64,000 bases of DNA from Paenibacillus taiwanensis DSM 18679 (GCF_000425125.1 NZ_KE384306.1:397705-461704), one strand, 5' to 3'; shown: positions 39,800 to 49,360, numbered from the stretch's first letter. Program-made: numbers and translations. Notes: generated by a model not told the origin, from the letters alone.

Positions 39800-40180
39800 A
39801 TGAATAGAAACGATCAGGAGCCACGACTATCAGGCGTCCTTACAACACTTGATATCGTCGGTGGAAAATGGAAGCCGCTTATTTTATTTATACTGTTGGT
39901 GGAGGGTACTAAACGGTTTGGCGAGCTGACACGGATGATCCCAGGGGTTTCACAAGGAACGTTAGCCAAGCAGTTGCGTGAATTGGAACAGGATCAACTA
40001 ATCGAACGCGTAGTTTATCAGGAAATACCCCCACGAGTGGAATATAGCGTGTCCGAACATGGCCAGACTTTTCGAGCTGTACTAGACAGCATGTGTGCTT
40101 GGGGAAGATCGCATACACAATATATGAATACGGATGAAGAGGATCAGAAAGGCGCGGATGCAGAAAAAAGCAGTCATTAG
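39800..40180 (+). CDS. HxlR-family transcription regulator
   Basis: The 126-residue winged-helix protein has [14 protein letters not shown], then [25 protein letters not shown] and [18 protein letters not shown], the core of the HxlR/DUF24 family. The N-terminal Cys used by redox-sensing members (such as YodB) is absent; the one Cys, in DSMCAWG, is near the C-terminus. The ATG follows GAGGTGAT. It is divergent from an SDR gene with a shared palindrome, so autoregulation and control of that gene are likely. Confidence 0.9.
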   Translation: MNRNDQEPRLSGVLTTLDIVGGKWKPLILFILLVEGTKRFGELTRMIPGVSQGTLAKQLRELEQDQLIERVVYQEIPPRVEYSVSEHGQTFRAVLDSMCAWGRSHTQYMNTDEEDQKGADAEKSSH

Positions 40181-40228
40181 CACAGCAAAGCGGCTCGAAG
40201 TCCATAGAACTTGAGCCGCTTTGCTGTG
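40181..40228. terminator. Long perfect hairpin after the HxlR gene
   Basis: A 16-bp perfect stem CACAGCAAAGCGGCTC/GAGCCGCTTTGCTGTG begins right after the stop codon. The plus side lacks a T-run; the minus side reaches TTTTTT ten bases later. It may serve both convergent genes. Confidence 0.6.
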
Positions 40229-40311
40229 TCCTATTGAATTGCTGCAGGAAGTGCCTTGCGTAGATTTAATTTGCCTGCTGTGCTCCTATTATCGTTATAC
40301 CGTACTCATGA

Positions 40312-42708
40312 TCATTGCACGCGTGACCATAGGGCAGGTACGATGGACGGCTCCCAACCTGTCAAAGCAGTATGTGGCTGTATACATTTGTATACGAATC
40401 CCCCATAGGATACAAGATCACCTGCTTTGTAAGCAGTGCCTGCCCGCCACGGATTAGTTCCAGTATCTTTGTCAGGCAGTTTTGTCGACACTGGTGAGCT
40501 GTGCGGGGACACGTTCCCCTGCGCATCTTTAGCCCTGACTGTAAACGTATAGGTTTGACCTGGTGTGAGTCCGGTTACCGTGTAATTGGTGGCTGGAATA
40601 GTGGCGATAAGGTTCCCTTGATTAAATAATTCGTACTGTAGACTAGCCGCAGCACCGTTTGGATCCATCCATGTTAGACTGGCTGTATCGTATGTGACAC
40701 CAGTCACTGTTAGTTGCTCAGGTGCTTTCAATACGACAGGCTCTATACCGCCTGGGACGATTTCGGCATTAAGGCCTGACACCACTAATGCGAATGGTTG
40801 CGTGCCGCCTTGCGGTACGTTGTACCCTTTAACGGTCACAATGTAATCGCCAGTTGATGGTGTGTTCACATAAACGTTTTCAACGTTGTTAATATGGTCG
40901 GCACTGGCACACGTAGAACTTGCTGTGTTCTGCACGAAGCAGTTGCCTTTTAGTATTTCTTGATTTGGAGCTTTTACTTCGAGATCGAGGTCGTTTACTA
41001 ATTGCTTGCTTGCTTGGACAGCCCCTTGGTAATCGCTCCAAACGAGAGAGATTTTTAAGGGTTTGCCTGCTGTAGATTTCACACGGTAGGATACGGAGCC
41101 GTTTGTATTTAATCCGGCTTGGCTGTCAATAAAGCCATTTTGTCTTCCATCGGTCGGGGTAAGCGAGTTCACTAAATTTACACGGCCCCAGCCAGTCTCT
41201 CTGCTCATCCAGCCATAACCTACATCTTCTGCTCCGTTAATGAGTGTAGCTTTAATAAGTGCTGATGATGGTATTACTTGCTTATTTTGAATATAAAATT
41301 GCCGTACGATAGCAGCCGAACCAGCAACGGCTGGAGTGGCCATAGAAGTGCCAGATAAGCTGGTGTAATAATTGTTAGGGTTAGGCGTGCGGGTTGAAGC
41401 GGAAGAGCGTGCGGATATAATGTTGGAACCGGTTACAACAAGATCTGGCTTAATTCTTCCATCCACAGCATAACCTCTGCTGGAAGTTGAAGCGATTAGA
41501 TTTGGGTTGGACTTTTGTAAATTACCAACCGTGATCGTGTTTTTAGCATTGCCAGGAGTTGAGATGGTGTTATTTGCGCTGCCGTCATTTCCAGCTGCGA
41601 ACAGAACCGTGAAGTCCTTGTTGTTAAACGTAAACTCATCAACCCGTGAAGAATTGGCGTTATACGAGTAATTCAAACGGGCTCCCCAGGAGTTAGTATG
41701 GATGGCTGCTCCTTGCTGCTTCGCAGTGCCGAACAAATCGCGCACATCGCCAGGGCAGATGGAATCTCCGCCGCAGCCAATCGCTTGAAACAACAGCTTG
41801 GCGCCAGGAGCGACACCTTTGTACTTACCGTTAGACATGGCTCCGTTGCCAAGTACCGTGCCTGCTACGTGGGTACCGTGACCGTTCGTGTCCGACCAGG
41901 TTCCGGTTGATGGATTCGGAGCTGGTGTGGCATGAAGCTGTCCCTCGAAATCCTTGTGCAGTGTGCTTAAACTTCCTGAATCCAGACCGCTGTCAGCCAC
42001 GCTAACCACTTGGCCGTTGCCTGTCCAGCCTTTGCTCCACACACCCGTTGGTGTAGAGGCGTTTATTTGATTCGTAATAAAGTCATTGGATATTCCGTAT
42101 TGTGGCTTTTGTTCAACGAAGGTTACATCTGGATGTTGAAGGACTAGAGGAATTTGTTCGTCGCGAAGTTTGGCTTCGATGAAGCCTTGCTGCACATCGG
42201 TAATTGTTATTGCTTGTTGCTGCAACGAAACGGCTACTTGAGATTCGCTGCCTTTAAATATGGAGATGACGTAATGGTTAGATTGGCTGTGCGCTGAAGA
42301 TAGGGTGGTGCCGTCCTTCCACTGGGCTTGAAATGGAGTGACGTTGTAAATGAGCTCGTTTGCGGCGAGGATGCCGGCTTGTTGTGGATTCATACGTACG
42401 AGATAAGCGTAGTCGGGAAGATAGTCTCCAATCTCCGCTCCAGTCTGAAGCAGCAACTGCTTGGATGCCTCCGTTATGACGTCTTTAAATTGAACAACGT
42501 ACAATTTACGCTCCGTGTTGCCATCTTCCTGCAGAAGATCGTCGTTCCATGTTCCCTCTTGCAGATTGACACTGCCTGTCCTCAGATGGAGTAGTCTCTC
42601 AGAAGATCCGCTCATCTCAGATTTCTCGTATGCCCCGACTGCTGAGGGCATCAGGCTGAGCGCCATAGCAAGCGATAGAACAAGGGAAAGTATTCTTTTG
42701 TTTTTCAT
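40312..42708 (-). CDS. Secreted subtilisin-like protease with FnIII and chitin-binding domains
   Basis: The 798-residue S8 protease has a signal peptide (cleavage near AVGA-YE, about residue 26), a propeptide region (to about 200), and a catalytic domain with Asp239 (SVADSGLDSG), His277 (NGHGTHVAGT) and Ser455 (SGTSMATPAVAG). A beta-rich P-type domain (about 520-645) is followed by a fibronectin III domain (about 655-740, PEQLTVTGVTYDTASLTW) and a C-terminal CBM5/12-type module (NPWRAGTAYKAGDLVSY). Cysteines cluster in GCGGDSICPGD and may form a disulfide. The ATG follows GGAGG by 12 bases. It likely degrades proteins in chitin-containing material. Confidence 0.92.
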   Translation of the reverse strand: MKNKRILSLVLSLAMALSLMPSAVGAYEKSEMSGSSERLLHLRTGSVNLQEGTWNDDLLQEDGNTERKLYVVQFKDVITEASKQLLLQTGAEIGDYLPDYAYLVRMNPQQAGILAANELIYNVTPFQAQWKDGTTLSSAHSQSNHYVISIFKGSESQVAVSLQQQAITITDVQQGFIEAKLRDEQIPLVLQHPDVTFVEQKPQYGISNDFITNQINASTPTGVWSKGWTGNGQVVSVADSGLDSGSLSTLHKDFEGQLHATPAPNPSTGTWSDTNGHGTHVAGTVLGNGAMSNGKYKGVAPGAKLLFQAIGCGGDSICPGDVRDLFGTAKQQGAAIHTNSWGARLNYSYNANSSRVDEFTFNNKDFTVLFAAGNDGSANNTISTPGNAKNTITVGNLQKSNPNLIASTSSRGYAVDGRIKPDLVVTGSNIISARSSASTRTPNPNNYYTSLSGTSMATPAVAGSAAIVRQFYIQNKQVIPSSALIKATLINGAEDVGYGWMSRETGWGRVNLVNSLTPTDGRQNGFIDSQAGLNTNGSVSYRVKSTAGKPLKISLVWSDYQGAVQASKQLVNDLDLEVKAPNQEILKGNCFVQNTASSTCASADHINNVENVYVNTPSTGDYIVTVKGYNVPQGGTQPFALVVSGLNAEIVPGGIEPVVLKAPEQLTVTGVTYDTASLTWMDPNGAAASLQYELFNQGNLIATIPATNYTVTGLTPGQTYTFTVRAKDAQGNVSPHSSPVSTKLPDKDTGTNPWRAGTAYKAGDLVSYGGFVYKCIQPHTALTGWEPSIVPALWSRVQ

Positions 42709-43464
42709 TTTTCATTAATTCCTCCTCTATGAAATGGGTATACTGCCGTAATCGCGGTTAACCAAATAACATCATCACTCCTTTTGAATCGTGATTACAT
42801 TTTCGCACCATTAACGTTCAACAAAAATTCTTAATAGGTTAATAATTTGGACAAAAATGTATATTGACATCTTATTAAAGATCATATTGGATTTCAATAG
42901 TTTTCCTGTACTTTTTAATGTTTTTTTAATATTTTGTAAGAGAGCGGATCTATAAAGAGTGAATACTAAGCACATCTATGTGTGTTTTGGTATATCAAGA
43001 TTGACCGTTGTTTATATGTGGATTGGTTCATTTGTTATTCGGACTAAAATAAACCGGAGGTCAAGATAAACATAAATTAACTTTGCAGTAAGTATAAGTA
43101 GCTTGGTGAATGACATCTGACTTAGAGCTTGATATTCAGCAATAGGCTGCCGTCTACAACCTTGAATGCTTACAGAAGAAATTAAACGACCGTTCCCCAG
43201 TAGAGTATCGGGAAACGGCCGCAGCATACAGGCGTCTCTTTTGTTTACTTGACAGGGGGGAATATCGATATCGAAAATATCAGCTGCTTTGTTGAATCCC
43301 TCCATATAAATTGAATAACTTGTGAATGGTATAGATATAAAACCGAATCAATAAAGATTGAGGGGAACTCAGCATAATGGTATTCTGCTACCTGTAATAA
43401 ATGTAATAGAGTCTGTAAAATACGAATAGTGAAGGGTACTTTTTTAATTTTGGGAGTGATAGAA
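42709..43464. other. Long AT-rich intergenic region
   Basis: No gene is supported. A CCGTTCCCC/GGGAAACGG hairpin near 43190-43220 has no T tract. On the minus strand a 5-codon ORF (MMLFG) with an AAAGGAGTGATG SD lies upstream of the protease gene. Most of the region is AT-rich like the immunity gene that follows, unlike the core genes. Confidence 0.45.
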
Positions 43465-44295
43465 ATGAACATTTGGGAGACGGCTTTTGACCCCAATAAT
43501 GATTGTATTACCACATCAGATGATAATAGTTCACCGTATGAACATTCTGAAATGTACAAAGGGGTAAGGATACGAGATAACTGGGTTCCTTTCGATGTGT
43601 ATACCTACCAAGAAGGGAAACATAGGGACTTTATTAACTATTTTGGTGGTCTACCTGTAGTAAGTAAGAAGACATTTGAATGTTTGGAACCACATTTGAA
43701 AGAAGTAGTAGAGTTTTTACCGTTGAGACATCCCGAAGAAGAGATGTATGTTATGAATATAGTGAATGTAATTGACGCTTTAGACTATGAAAAAACAGCA
43801 ATAAGAGTGTTGCCTTGTGGGAGTATGGAATATTTTGATAATGTCTATTTTGTTAAAGATAGAATTAAGGCGGATGAATATATTTTTAAAATCCCTGAAA
43901 CGGTTACATCAAGACCCTTTGTGACAGATCGCTTCATTGAACTGTTAGACAAATATAATATAAAAGGTCCACATCTTAATTTTCGGTGGAGTTATGAATC
44001 AACATGTGGTATCTCAGATACTCAAATAGAACAATACTATAAGGTATTAAAAAAATTACGGACTCAAGGAAACCAAGAAAAGTTCACATTCTCACAAGCC
44101 TTAATGGAAATTAAATCGAACAAAACATACAGAAGCGGTGAATACAAGCTTCGAATCCAGTATGGAGATGTTAGGCTTGGGACACTGACCAATGAATGTA
44201 AAATTGCTTGGAGGCGTCTTCACTACATCACGCCTAAATTAGAAGGACTACTATGGCATGAGGATGACACTAATGATTTTGGTGAATTTGTATAA
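43465..44295 (+). CDS. Imm11/DUF1629-like immunity protein (probable)
   Basis: The 276-residue cytoplasmic protein has no signal or membrane helix. GGLPVVSKKTFECLEP, EFLPLRH, MNIVNVIDALDYEKTA, then KADEYIFKIPE and FVTDRFIELLDKYNIKG follow the pattern of the Imm11 (DUF1629) immunity family, which protects against polymorphic toxins. A further ~80 residues are extra, with GEYKLRIQYGDVRLG. The ATG at 43465 follows GGGAGTGA by six bases. The gene is AT-rich relative to the core and has no toxin next to it. Assignment is by pattern memory. Confidence 0.6.
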   Translation: MNIWETAFDPNNDCITTSDDNSSPYEHSEMYKGVRIRDNWVPFDVYTYQEGKHRDFINYFGGLPVVSKKTFECLEPHLKEVVEFLPLRHPEEEMYVMNIVNVIDALDYEKTAIRVLPCGSMEYFDNVYFVKDRIKADEYIFKIPETVTSRPFVTDRFIELLDKYNIKGPHLNFRWSYESTCGISDTQIEQYYKVLKKLRTQGNQEKFTFSQALMEIKSNKTYRSGEYKLRIQYGDVRLGTLTNECKIAWRRLHYITPKLEGLLWHEDDTNDFGEFV

Positions 44296-44412
44296 GGGAT
44301 GAAAGAAATAAGCAGCCCTCCTTTTTTACTGTTTGATTGACGGGTGGAAATCATTGTAATACATTAATGGTATTCAATCGCCTTGACAAATAAAAGAAGG
44401 GAATGGTGCGTG

Positions 44413-45186
44413 ATGATCAAGAAAGGCATATCAAGGGTGATTATACTTTTGTTACTGTTTAGCTTTTCGTTAGGGACAAACGCAGGAGTATTTTCTTCTA
44501 ACGCAGAAGCTGCCTCAAGTAGTGCGACGTTTAACTGCACCAGTTATGGTGTGACCACCATTGTGCCGATCGGCACAACGCTGCCTGCTGGCTGGATCAT
44601 TTCGCTGAAAAACGGCGACACGTTTACTGCCAAGTGCTTACTCGGTGGTGCGACAGGTGTGACGGCCGTTGCTATGCTTGGTTCTGCGATACCGAGCGGA
44701 TGGGTGGTCATCAATCAAACAAGCACGTATGTTACCCTTAAAAATGCAAACGGAGCCAGTTATGGTGAAACTTACACGGTCGTCCCGATCTCGCCGCTGC
44801 CTGCTGGTTGGGCAATGATAAACAGAACGGACAGTACGGTGTGGATCAAAAACCTTAATGGAGCACCCAATGGGGCTCAGGTCACCGTTTTGATTGGCAC
44901 GCCATTACCAAGTGGCTGGGTGATTGTCAATACAATCGGATCTACGATGACCATTAAGTACGTTATAGGAGCAAGCTTCGGAGAGACTACTACGATCTTG
45001 CCGATCTCTCCACTTCCATCTGGTTGGGCGGTCATTAACAAAACCGACAGTACCGTGTGGATTAAAAATCTGAACGGCGCCAGCGTTGGAATGATCGTTG
45101 ATGTGCTTCCAGGTTTTCCAATACCTGCGGGTTGGACCGTCATAGGGACAGTAGGCACTGTTGTTAAAATTAAATATACAGGATAA
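44413..45186 (+). CDS. Secreted protein of six ~35-residue repeats, unknown
   Basis: The 257-residue protein has a signal peptide (hydrophobic VIILLLLFSFSLG, cleavage near AEA-ASS). The mature part is six tandem repeats of 34-37 residues. Each has a P(L/I)P(S/A)GW(x)(V/I)(I/V)N core and ends in a (V/T)xIKNxNGA-like strand. Repeats 3 and 5 are nearly the same (ISPLP(A/S)GWA), as are 4 and 6, so a two-repeat unit seems to have duplicated. No catalytic residues or cell-wall anchor is seen. The ATG follows GAAGGGAA. I do not recognise the family. Confidence 0.7.
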   Translation: MIKKGISRVIILLLLFSFSLGTNAGVFSSNAEAASSSATFNCTSYGVTTIVPIGTTLPAGWIISLKNGDTFTAKCLLGGATGVTAVAMLGSAIPSGWVVINQTSTYVTLKNANGASYGETYTVVPISPLPAGWAMINRTDSTVWIKNLNGAPNGAQVTVLIGTPLPSGWVIVNTIGSTMTIKYVIGASFGETTTILPISPLPSGWAVINKTDSTVWIKNLNGASVGMIVDVLPGFPIPAGWTVIGTVGTVVKIKYTG

Positions 45187-45352
45187 TGACAGCGTGGAGA
45201 GTAATCGCAAGAGGTTGTGAAGCGCTAGTTATATCCGTTATCCTCTTTGTACTGCCAGCAGTCAAACTTCGTGGGTGGAAGCCTTTGTAGAAGGTTACTT
45301 CACAGTTGGCCAACCCAGCGGCAGATGTCGTTTAACAAGAATATATATGCTT

Positions 45353-45380
45353 AAAAGTCGTTTAACTGCGGCTTTTTTTG
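45353..45380 (+). terminator. Terminator downstream of the repeat protein
   Basis: AAAAGTCG pairs with CGGCTTTT (one wobble) and T7 follows. It lies about 170 bases after the repeat-protein stop codon. Confidence 0.65.
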
Positions 45381-45620
45381 TTGCGTGTTGTGAATCTAAA
45401 AGGCTTTATATCTTGATTGGTGGCTCGGTAGGAAATTAGTGCGTAGTGGAAAAGAGATGGACTTAGTTTTAGTTGTACATTAATAATAAGCATCAGCATA
45501 GGAAAGTTTTGAAATAATAACACGTCACCAATGGTACCCAATATTCAAAAAATATGAATGTATAAAAATAATGATATATCATCAAACCCTTGATACATAT
45601 GGCTTTATCAAACATTAATT

Positions 45621-45644
45621 GAGCGCCCTATTGCTAGGGCGCTC
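45621..45644. other. Perfect 10-bp hairpin
   Basis: GAGCGCCCTA-TTGC-TAGGGCGCTC has no T run on either side. It may be a transcript end or a processing site upstream of the quinone-reductase gene. Confidence 0.45.
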
Positions 45645-45920
45645 TCATGGGAGAGGAGAAACCGGACGAAGAGCTTATGGGGAAACGTAAGTCTTCTCCG
45701 CGGTTGTCTACGACATTCGATGATGTCGATAATTAAAGGATTGCCCGTACGGGGTGAAATATACCTGCTCCCTATAAAAAAATTACGCAAGCATGAAATG
45801 GAAGGTCATACAAACGAGCGACAAGGTATTGCAGCTCATGGAAAGACGCATGTTATGGAGGATGACTTTGACGGTGAACAAGTGGGTCGCCATTACCATT
45901 TTGGAGGAGGATGCTTTGTA

Positions 45921-46505
45921 ATGAAATATGTCGTTATTAACACACATCCAAACAACGAAAGCTTTAACTACGCGATACAAGAGACTGCGGTATCGGCGCT
46001 ACAGGAAGCGGGACATGAAGTACAGCTGCGCGACTTGTACACGCTGAACTTTAACCCCATATTGTCAGTGGAGGACTTTGCAGGATCGAAATCGGGTCAA
46101 CTTCCTGACGATATTAAGGCGGAGCAGGATTTAATTCGTTGGGCGGACGTTCTGGTTGTCATTTATCCACTATGGTGGGCTTCGCTTCCAGCAATGCTGA
46201 AAGGTTACATTGATCGTGTGTTCTCCTATGGGTTCGCGTATTCAATGGATAACAATGGGCTTAATAAACTGCTTGTTGGGAAGAAGGCAATTTTGTTTAC
46301 CACGATGGGAAATACAGAAACGCATTATGAGGAAACCGGGATGTTTGATTCACTGGCCAATACAGTGGATAAGGGGATTTTTGATTTTGTAGGGATCGAA
46401 GTATTGGAGCATCGTTATTTTACTTCCGTCACAACCGTTGATGATGCAGAACGTAAAAAAATGTTAGATGAGGTGAAAACAACGCTTCGTAAACTAGAAT
46501 CTTAA
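45921..46505 (+). CDS. NAD(P)H quinone oxidoreductase (flavodoxin-fold, YwrO/KefF-like)
   Basis: The 194-residue protein has the FMN-binding flavodoxin-like fold of the NQO1/MdaB/YwrO family. Signatures are YVVINTHPNNESFNYAI, a GHEVQLRDLYTLNFNP segment, VIYPLWWASLPAMLKGYIDRVFSYGFAY and LFTTMGNTETHY. It likely reduces quinones or nitro compounds. The ATG at 45921 follows GGAGGAGG by ten bases and gives the family N-terminus. A terminator follows at once, so it is a single gene. Confidence 0.9.
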   Translation: MKYVVINTHPNNESFNYAIQETAVSALQEAGHEVQLRDLYTLNFNPILSVEDFAGSKSGQLPDDIKAEQDLIRWADVLVVIYPLWWASLPAMLKGYIDRVFSYGFAYSMDNNGLNKLLVGKKAILFTTMGNTETHYEETGMFDSLANTVDKGIFDFVGIEVLEHRYFTSVTTVDDAERKKMLDEVKTTLRKLES

Positions 46506-46519
46506 TGCAACTTGGTGGT

Positions 46520-46557
46520 AAAGCTCCTTTCTATAACTATAGGAAGGAGCTTTATTT
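46520..46557 (+). terminator. Terminator after the quinone reductase gene
   Basis: AAAGCTCCTT pairs perfectly with AAGGAGCTTT; an interrupted TATA inner pairing fills the loop. ATTTAA follows. Confidence 0.7.
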
Positions 46558-46759
46558 AATGAGATAAGCACTGAAGTTTGGACATATTTAATTAGTAAAA
46601 CGTCTATGTATTCATATGAGCAATTTCTTGCCTGTGTGGTGGCCTTATGACAGGATTGACTCAACAATCGATATAAAATGTGTTACGATATACGTCGAAA
46701 CAACGAAACGAAATTGACGTGTCAATTGAACAACGAAGAATGAAATGTGGTGAGCTATC

Positions 46760-47341
46760 GTGCGAGTGATATCGGGAACAGCCAAGGGCCGTCAACTTAA
46801 AGCGGTGCCTGGCAAAGGGACACGCCCAACGACAGATAAAGTAAAAGAAGCGATGTTTAGCATGATCGGGCCGTATTTCGAGGGCGGGCTAGTGCTGGAT
46901 TTGTTTGCAGGTACAGGAGGTCTTGGAATTGAGGCGCTCAGTCGAGGCATGGACAAAGCGATCTTCATTGATATGGACCCGAAGGCTATAGAAATAATCC
47001 GGCATAACGTACAAGCTGCTGGCGTAGGTATGCGCACTGAAATATATCGCAATGATGCTAGACGTGCGCTTAAAGCATTGGCAAAGCGAGGTACAACTTT
47101 TGATCTAGTGTTTATGGATCCTCCTTATCGGTTAACAGATGCTGATGCGTTACTAACTGATATGATGGAAAGTGACATCCTTGCTAAGGATGCAACAATT
47201 GTTATGGAACATGATGCAGGTCATGAGTATCCGGAACAGATCGGTCCTTTTGTAATATGGAAAAAGGCCAATTATGGAGAAACGACATTAACGATGTATC
47301 AGCAGCGCCCAATGACGGAACATGCTGATTCCGATACGTAA
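46760..47341 (+). CDS. rsmD: 16S rRNA (guanine966-N2) methyltransferase RsmD
   Basis: The 193-residue SAM-dependent methyltransferase modifies G966 of 16S rRNA. Signatures are MRVISGTAKGRQLKAVPG, RPTTDKVKEAMFSMI, LDLFAGTGGLGIEALSRG and VFMDPPYRL with the catalytic NPPY-type DPPY. GTG start with GGTGAG about seven bases upstream. It is followed 15 bases later by coaD, the usual rsmD-coaD pair. This restarts the conserved gene order after the accessory block. Confidence 0.95.
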   Translation: MRVISGTAKGRQLKAVPGKGTRPTTDKVKEAMFSMIGPYFEGGLVLDLFAGTGGLGIEALSRGMDKAIFIDMDPKAIEIIRHNVQAAGVGMRTEIYRNDARRALKALAKRGTTFDLVFMDPPYRLTDADALLTDMMESDILAKDATIVMEHDAGHEYPEQIGPFVIWKKANYGETTLTMYQQRPMTEHADSDT

Positions 47342-47356
47342 AGGAGTCGAAAAGGA

Positions 47357-47869
47357 ATGACAGCACCACTCACGCATCAACCGCGCATTGCCGTCTATCC
47401 GGGCAGCTTTGACCCGGTAACATTAGGACATCTTGATATTATAGAGCGTGCGGCCAAGCAATTTGATCGTGTTATTGTTGCCGTGTTAAATAATTTGAGC
47501 AAAAAGCCATTATTTACGGTAGAGGAACGTAAGGAATTAATGAAGGAAACGACGGCTCATTTGCCTAACGTAGAAATAGACAGTTTCCGCGATTTGCTTG
47601 TGAACTATATGGATCAGAAACAAGCCCATGTTATCGTGCGTGGTATTCGTACCGTTACGGATTTTGAGTATGAATTGCAGATGGCCAGCACAAATCAGAA
47701 GCTGAATCCGCGTATTGAGACGATTTTTATGATGACCAATCCGAAATACTCCTACCTAAGCTCCAGCATGGTAAAAGAGATTGCTCGCTTTAGGGGCTCT
47801 GTCGTGGATCTGGTTACGCCAGAGGTAGATGCAGCCATGCGCAGCAAATATTCTGAAATGACAGAATAG
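47357..47869 (+). CDS. coaD: Phosphopantetheine adenylyltransferase
   Basis: The 170-residue enzyme makes dephospho-CoA from 4'-phosphopantetheine and ATP. The nucleotidyltransferase motif T-x-G-H is in [36 protein letters not shown] and [15 protein letters not shown] are the other signatures. The ATG follows AAGGAG. Its neighbours rsmD and ylbJ are conserved in Bacillus relatives. Confidence 0.96.
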   Translation: MTAPLTHQPRIAVYPGSFDPVTLGHLDIIERAAKQFDRVIVAVLNNLSKKPLFTVEERKELMKETTAHLPNVEIDSFRDLLVNYMDQKQAHVIVRGIRTVTDFEYELQMASTNQKLNPRIETIFMMTNPKYSYLSSSMVKEIARFRGSVVDLVTPEVDAAMRSKYSEMTE

Positions 47870-47889
47870 AGCTGCTAGGCTATTACTTC

Positions 47890-49242
47890 TCAGCGTGACG
47901 AGCGGAAAGCGAAATAACAAATCATACTTATACAGAGAAGCACACTTATAAAAAGGGTGCAAGCCATAAGTAATACGAGTGGCTGCTGCCAACCATCCAA
48001 TTGCGTAATATAAGGAATAAGATGCATCAGGCTGTGGGAGTCTGCCCCCCATTGGATTGGACTGTTCCCGTAAATAGCTGGGTTTGTTTCAAACACAGGT
48101 GCGGCTTGCGCTGAACCTCGCAGCCAGATTTGCATGGGACCCCAAATTACATAAGTGAGGCCAAATGCTACAGCGGCATGAAGCAAACGGAACCGAAGAA
48201 AGCGTGAATAACGCAAATCGGTTCCTTTTATTAAGCTGTGAACTTGCAAATGGGCGCTGGCTCCGCTCCAGCCGATGACGGCACCCATTAGTGCAGCTTG
48301 AAATACAGGGGAGTCAAATGCAGCGGTGCCGACCGCAAACGTCCCTAAATTAATTTCAAGCAGCCCGTTGAGCATAAAGCTGCCGAATTGCTGGGGGATT
48401 GCAATTTTTAACACCTGCACAATGACAGAAAAGATCATCATGTATCCGCCGATCATCATCAATGTTTGTACAGCGCTTGTGACAGAATCTCCAAGGAGCT
48501 TGCCTAATGGACGACTATCGAGACGGTGTGCTGTCTCCATAGCCGTCATCAGGCCGGTGCTGAGTGCGGCAGTGGACGTCTTTGCTTCGGTAGGAGACCT
48601 GTCCGAAGAGATCGTGTCTGACGTGAATGGTTGAGTTGATGTTTGGAAGCTTGTGGAATGAGATGTGCTCGTGCTATTAGAAATAAAGTTATATTTTACA
48701 AGGTCAAACAGCCTGAGAAGCAGCATGGATAAGAGTGCAGCAACCCAGTGCACAATAGCGATAATTAGCCCTGTGTCGGCTTGCTGCATAAATCCAACGC
48801 CTACAACAGCAATGATAAATACAGGATTGCTGGCATGAGACAATCCAAGCAATCTCTCGCCCTCTTGCCTGTTGAGTAGTTGTTGACGACGCAGCTTAAC
48901 GACTGCCTCTGCACCAGCAGGATACCCGGCTGTCCAACCAACTGCCCACGCCCATCCTCCTACCCCAGGAAGTTGCAGCAGCCAGCGCATCACGGGATTG
49001 AGGAGCACGCCAAGGCCGTGTACCCACCCATATGCCACAAGCATTTCAGATAAGATCAGAAAGGGTAAAAGGGCAGGGAAAATAATGTTCCACCATACTT
49101 TTAGCCCTTGCAAAGATGCTTTAAAAGCGGCATCAGGGTAAGACACAATACAAATAACTAGAATAAGGGCGATGGAACCCGCAATAGCTGTATATAAAGG
49201 ATGCTGCGATCGATTAGAACGAAGAAAGCGGGATAATTGCAT
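47890..49242 (-). CDS. ylbJ: Sporulation integral membrane protein YlbJ
   Basis: The 450-residue membrane protein has about eight hydrophobic helices and the YlbJ signatures GLKVWWNIIFPALLPFLILSE (split by the helix), GWTAGYPAGAEAVVKL, LSHASNPVFI and IGWSGASAHLQVHSL. In B. subtilis YlbJ is needed for resistant spores. A Ser/Thr-rich loop of about 40 residues (190-240) is longer than in B. subtilis (408 residues). The ATG at 49242 follows AGAGGTGA by five bases; the GTG at 49251 is inside that SD. It is on the minus strand between coaD and ylbL. Confidence 0.92.
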   Translation of the reverse strand: MQLSRFLRSNRSQHPLYTAIAGSIALILVICIVSYPDAAFKASLQGLKVWWNIIFPALLPFLILSEMLVAYGWVHGLGVLLNPVMRWLLQLPGVGGWAWAVGWTAGYPAGAEAVVKLRRQQLLNRQEGERLLGLSHASNPVFIIAVVGVGFMQQADTGLIIAIVHWVAALLSMLLLRLFDLVKYNFISNSTSTSHSTSFQTSTQPFTSDTISSDRSPTEAKTSTAALSTGLMTAMETAHRLDSRPLGKLLGDSVTSAVQTLMMIGGYMMIFSVIVQVLKIAIPQQFGSFMLNGLLEINLGTFAVGTAAFDSPVFQAALMGAVIGWSGASAHLQVHSLIKGTDLRYSRFLRFRLLHAAVAFGLTYVIWGPMQIWLRGSAQAAPVFETNPAIYGNSPIQWGADSHSLMHLIPYITQLDGWQQPLVLLMACTLFISVLLCISMICYFAFRSSR

Positions 49243-49360
49243 CAAATTCACCTCTTTATAGAGTGGGGGCTTGTCCGATTAATGAATAAACACATCTACC
49301 TTATGTTTACGTATCAAAAAAGGTCTTTAGACCTGTAACTGCTAGAGGAGGTACAACTTT

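Larger units (their letters stand above)
45187..45920. other. Intergenic region with two hairpins
   Basis: It holds the terminator at 45353-45380 and the hairpin at 45621-45644. From 45720 to 45920 the frame of the next gene stays open for 67 codons, but that stretch does not look like family sequence. No other gene is supported. Confidence 0.45.

Noticed and set aside
43012-43559. Two overlapping minus-strand ORFs of about 100 codons before the immunity gene
   Set aside because: No good SD, no recognisable motif, and one runs antisense into the immunity gene; the AT-rich region opens frames by chance.
45720-45920. 67-codon N-terminal extension of the quinone reductase
   Set aside because: The family starts at MKYVVINTHPN and a GGAGGAGG SD precedes that ATG; the upstream residues do not resemble the family.
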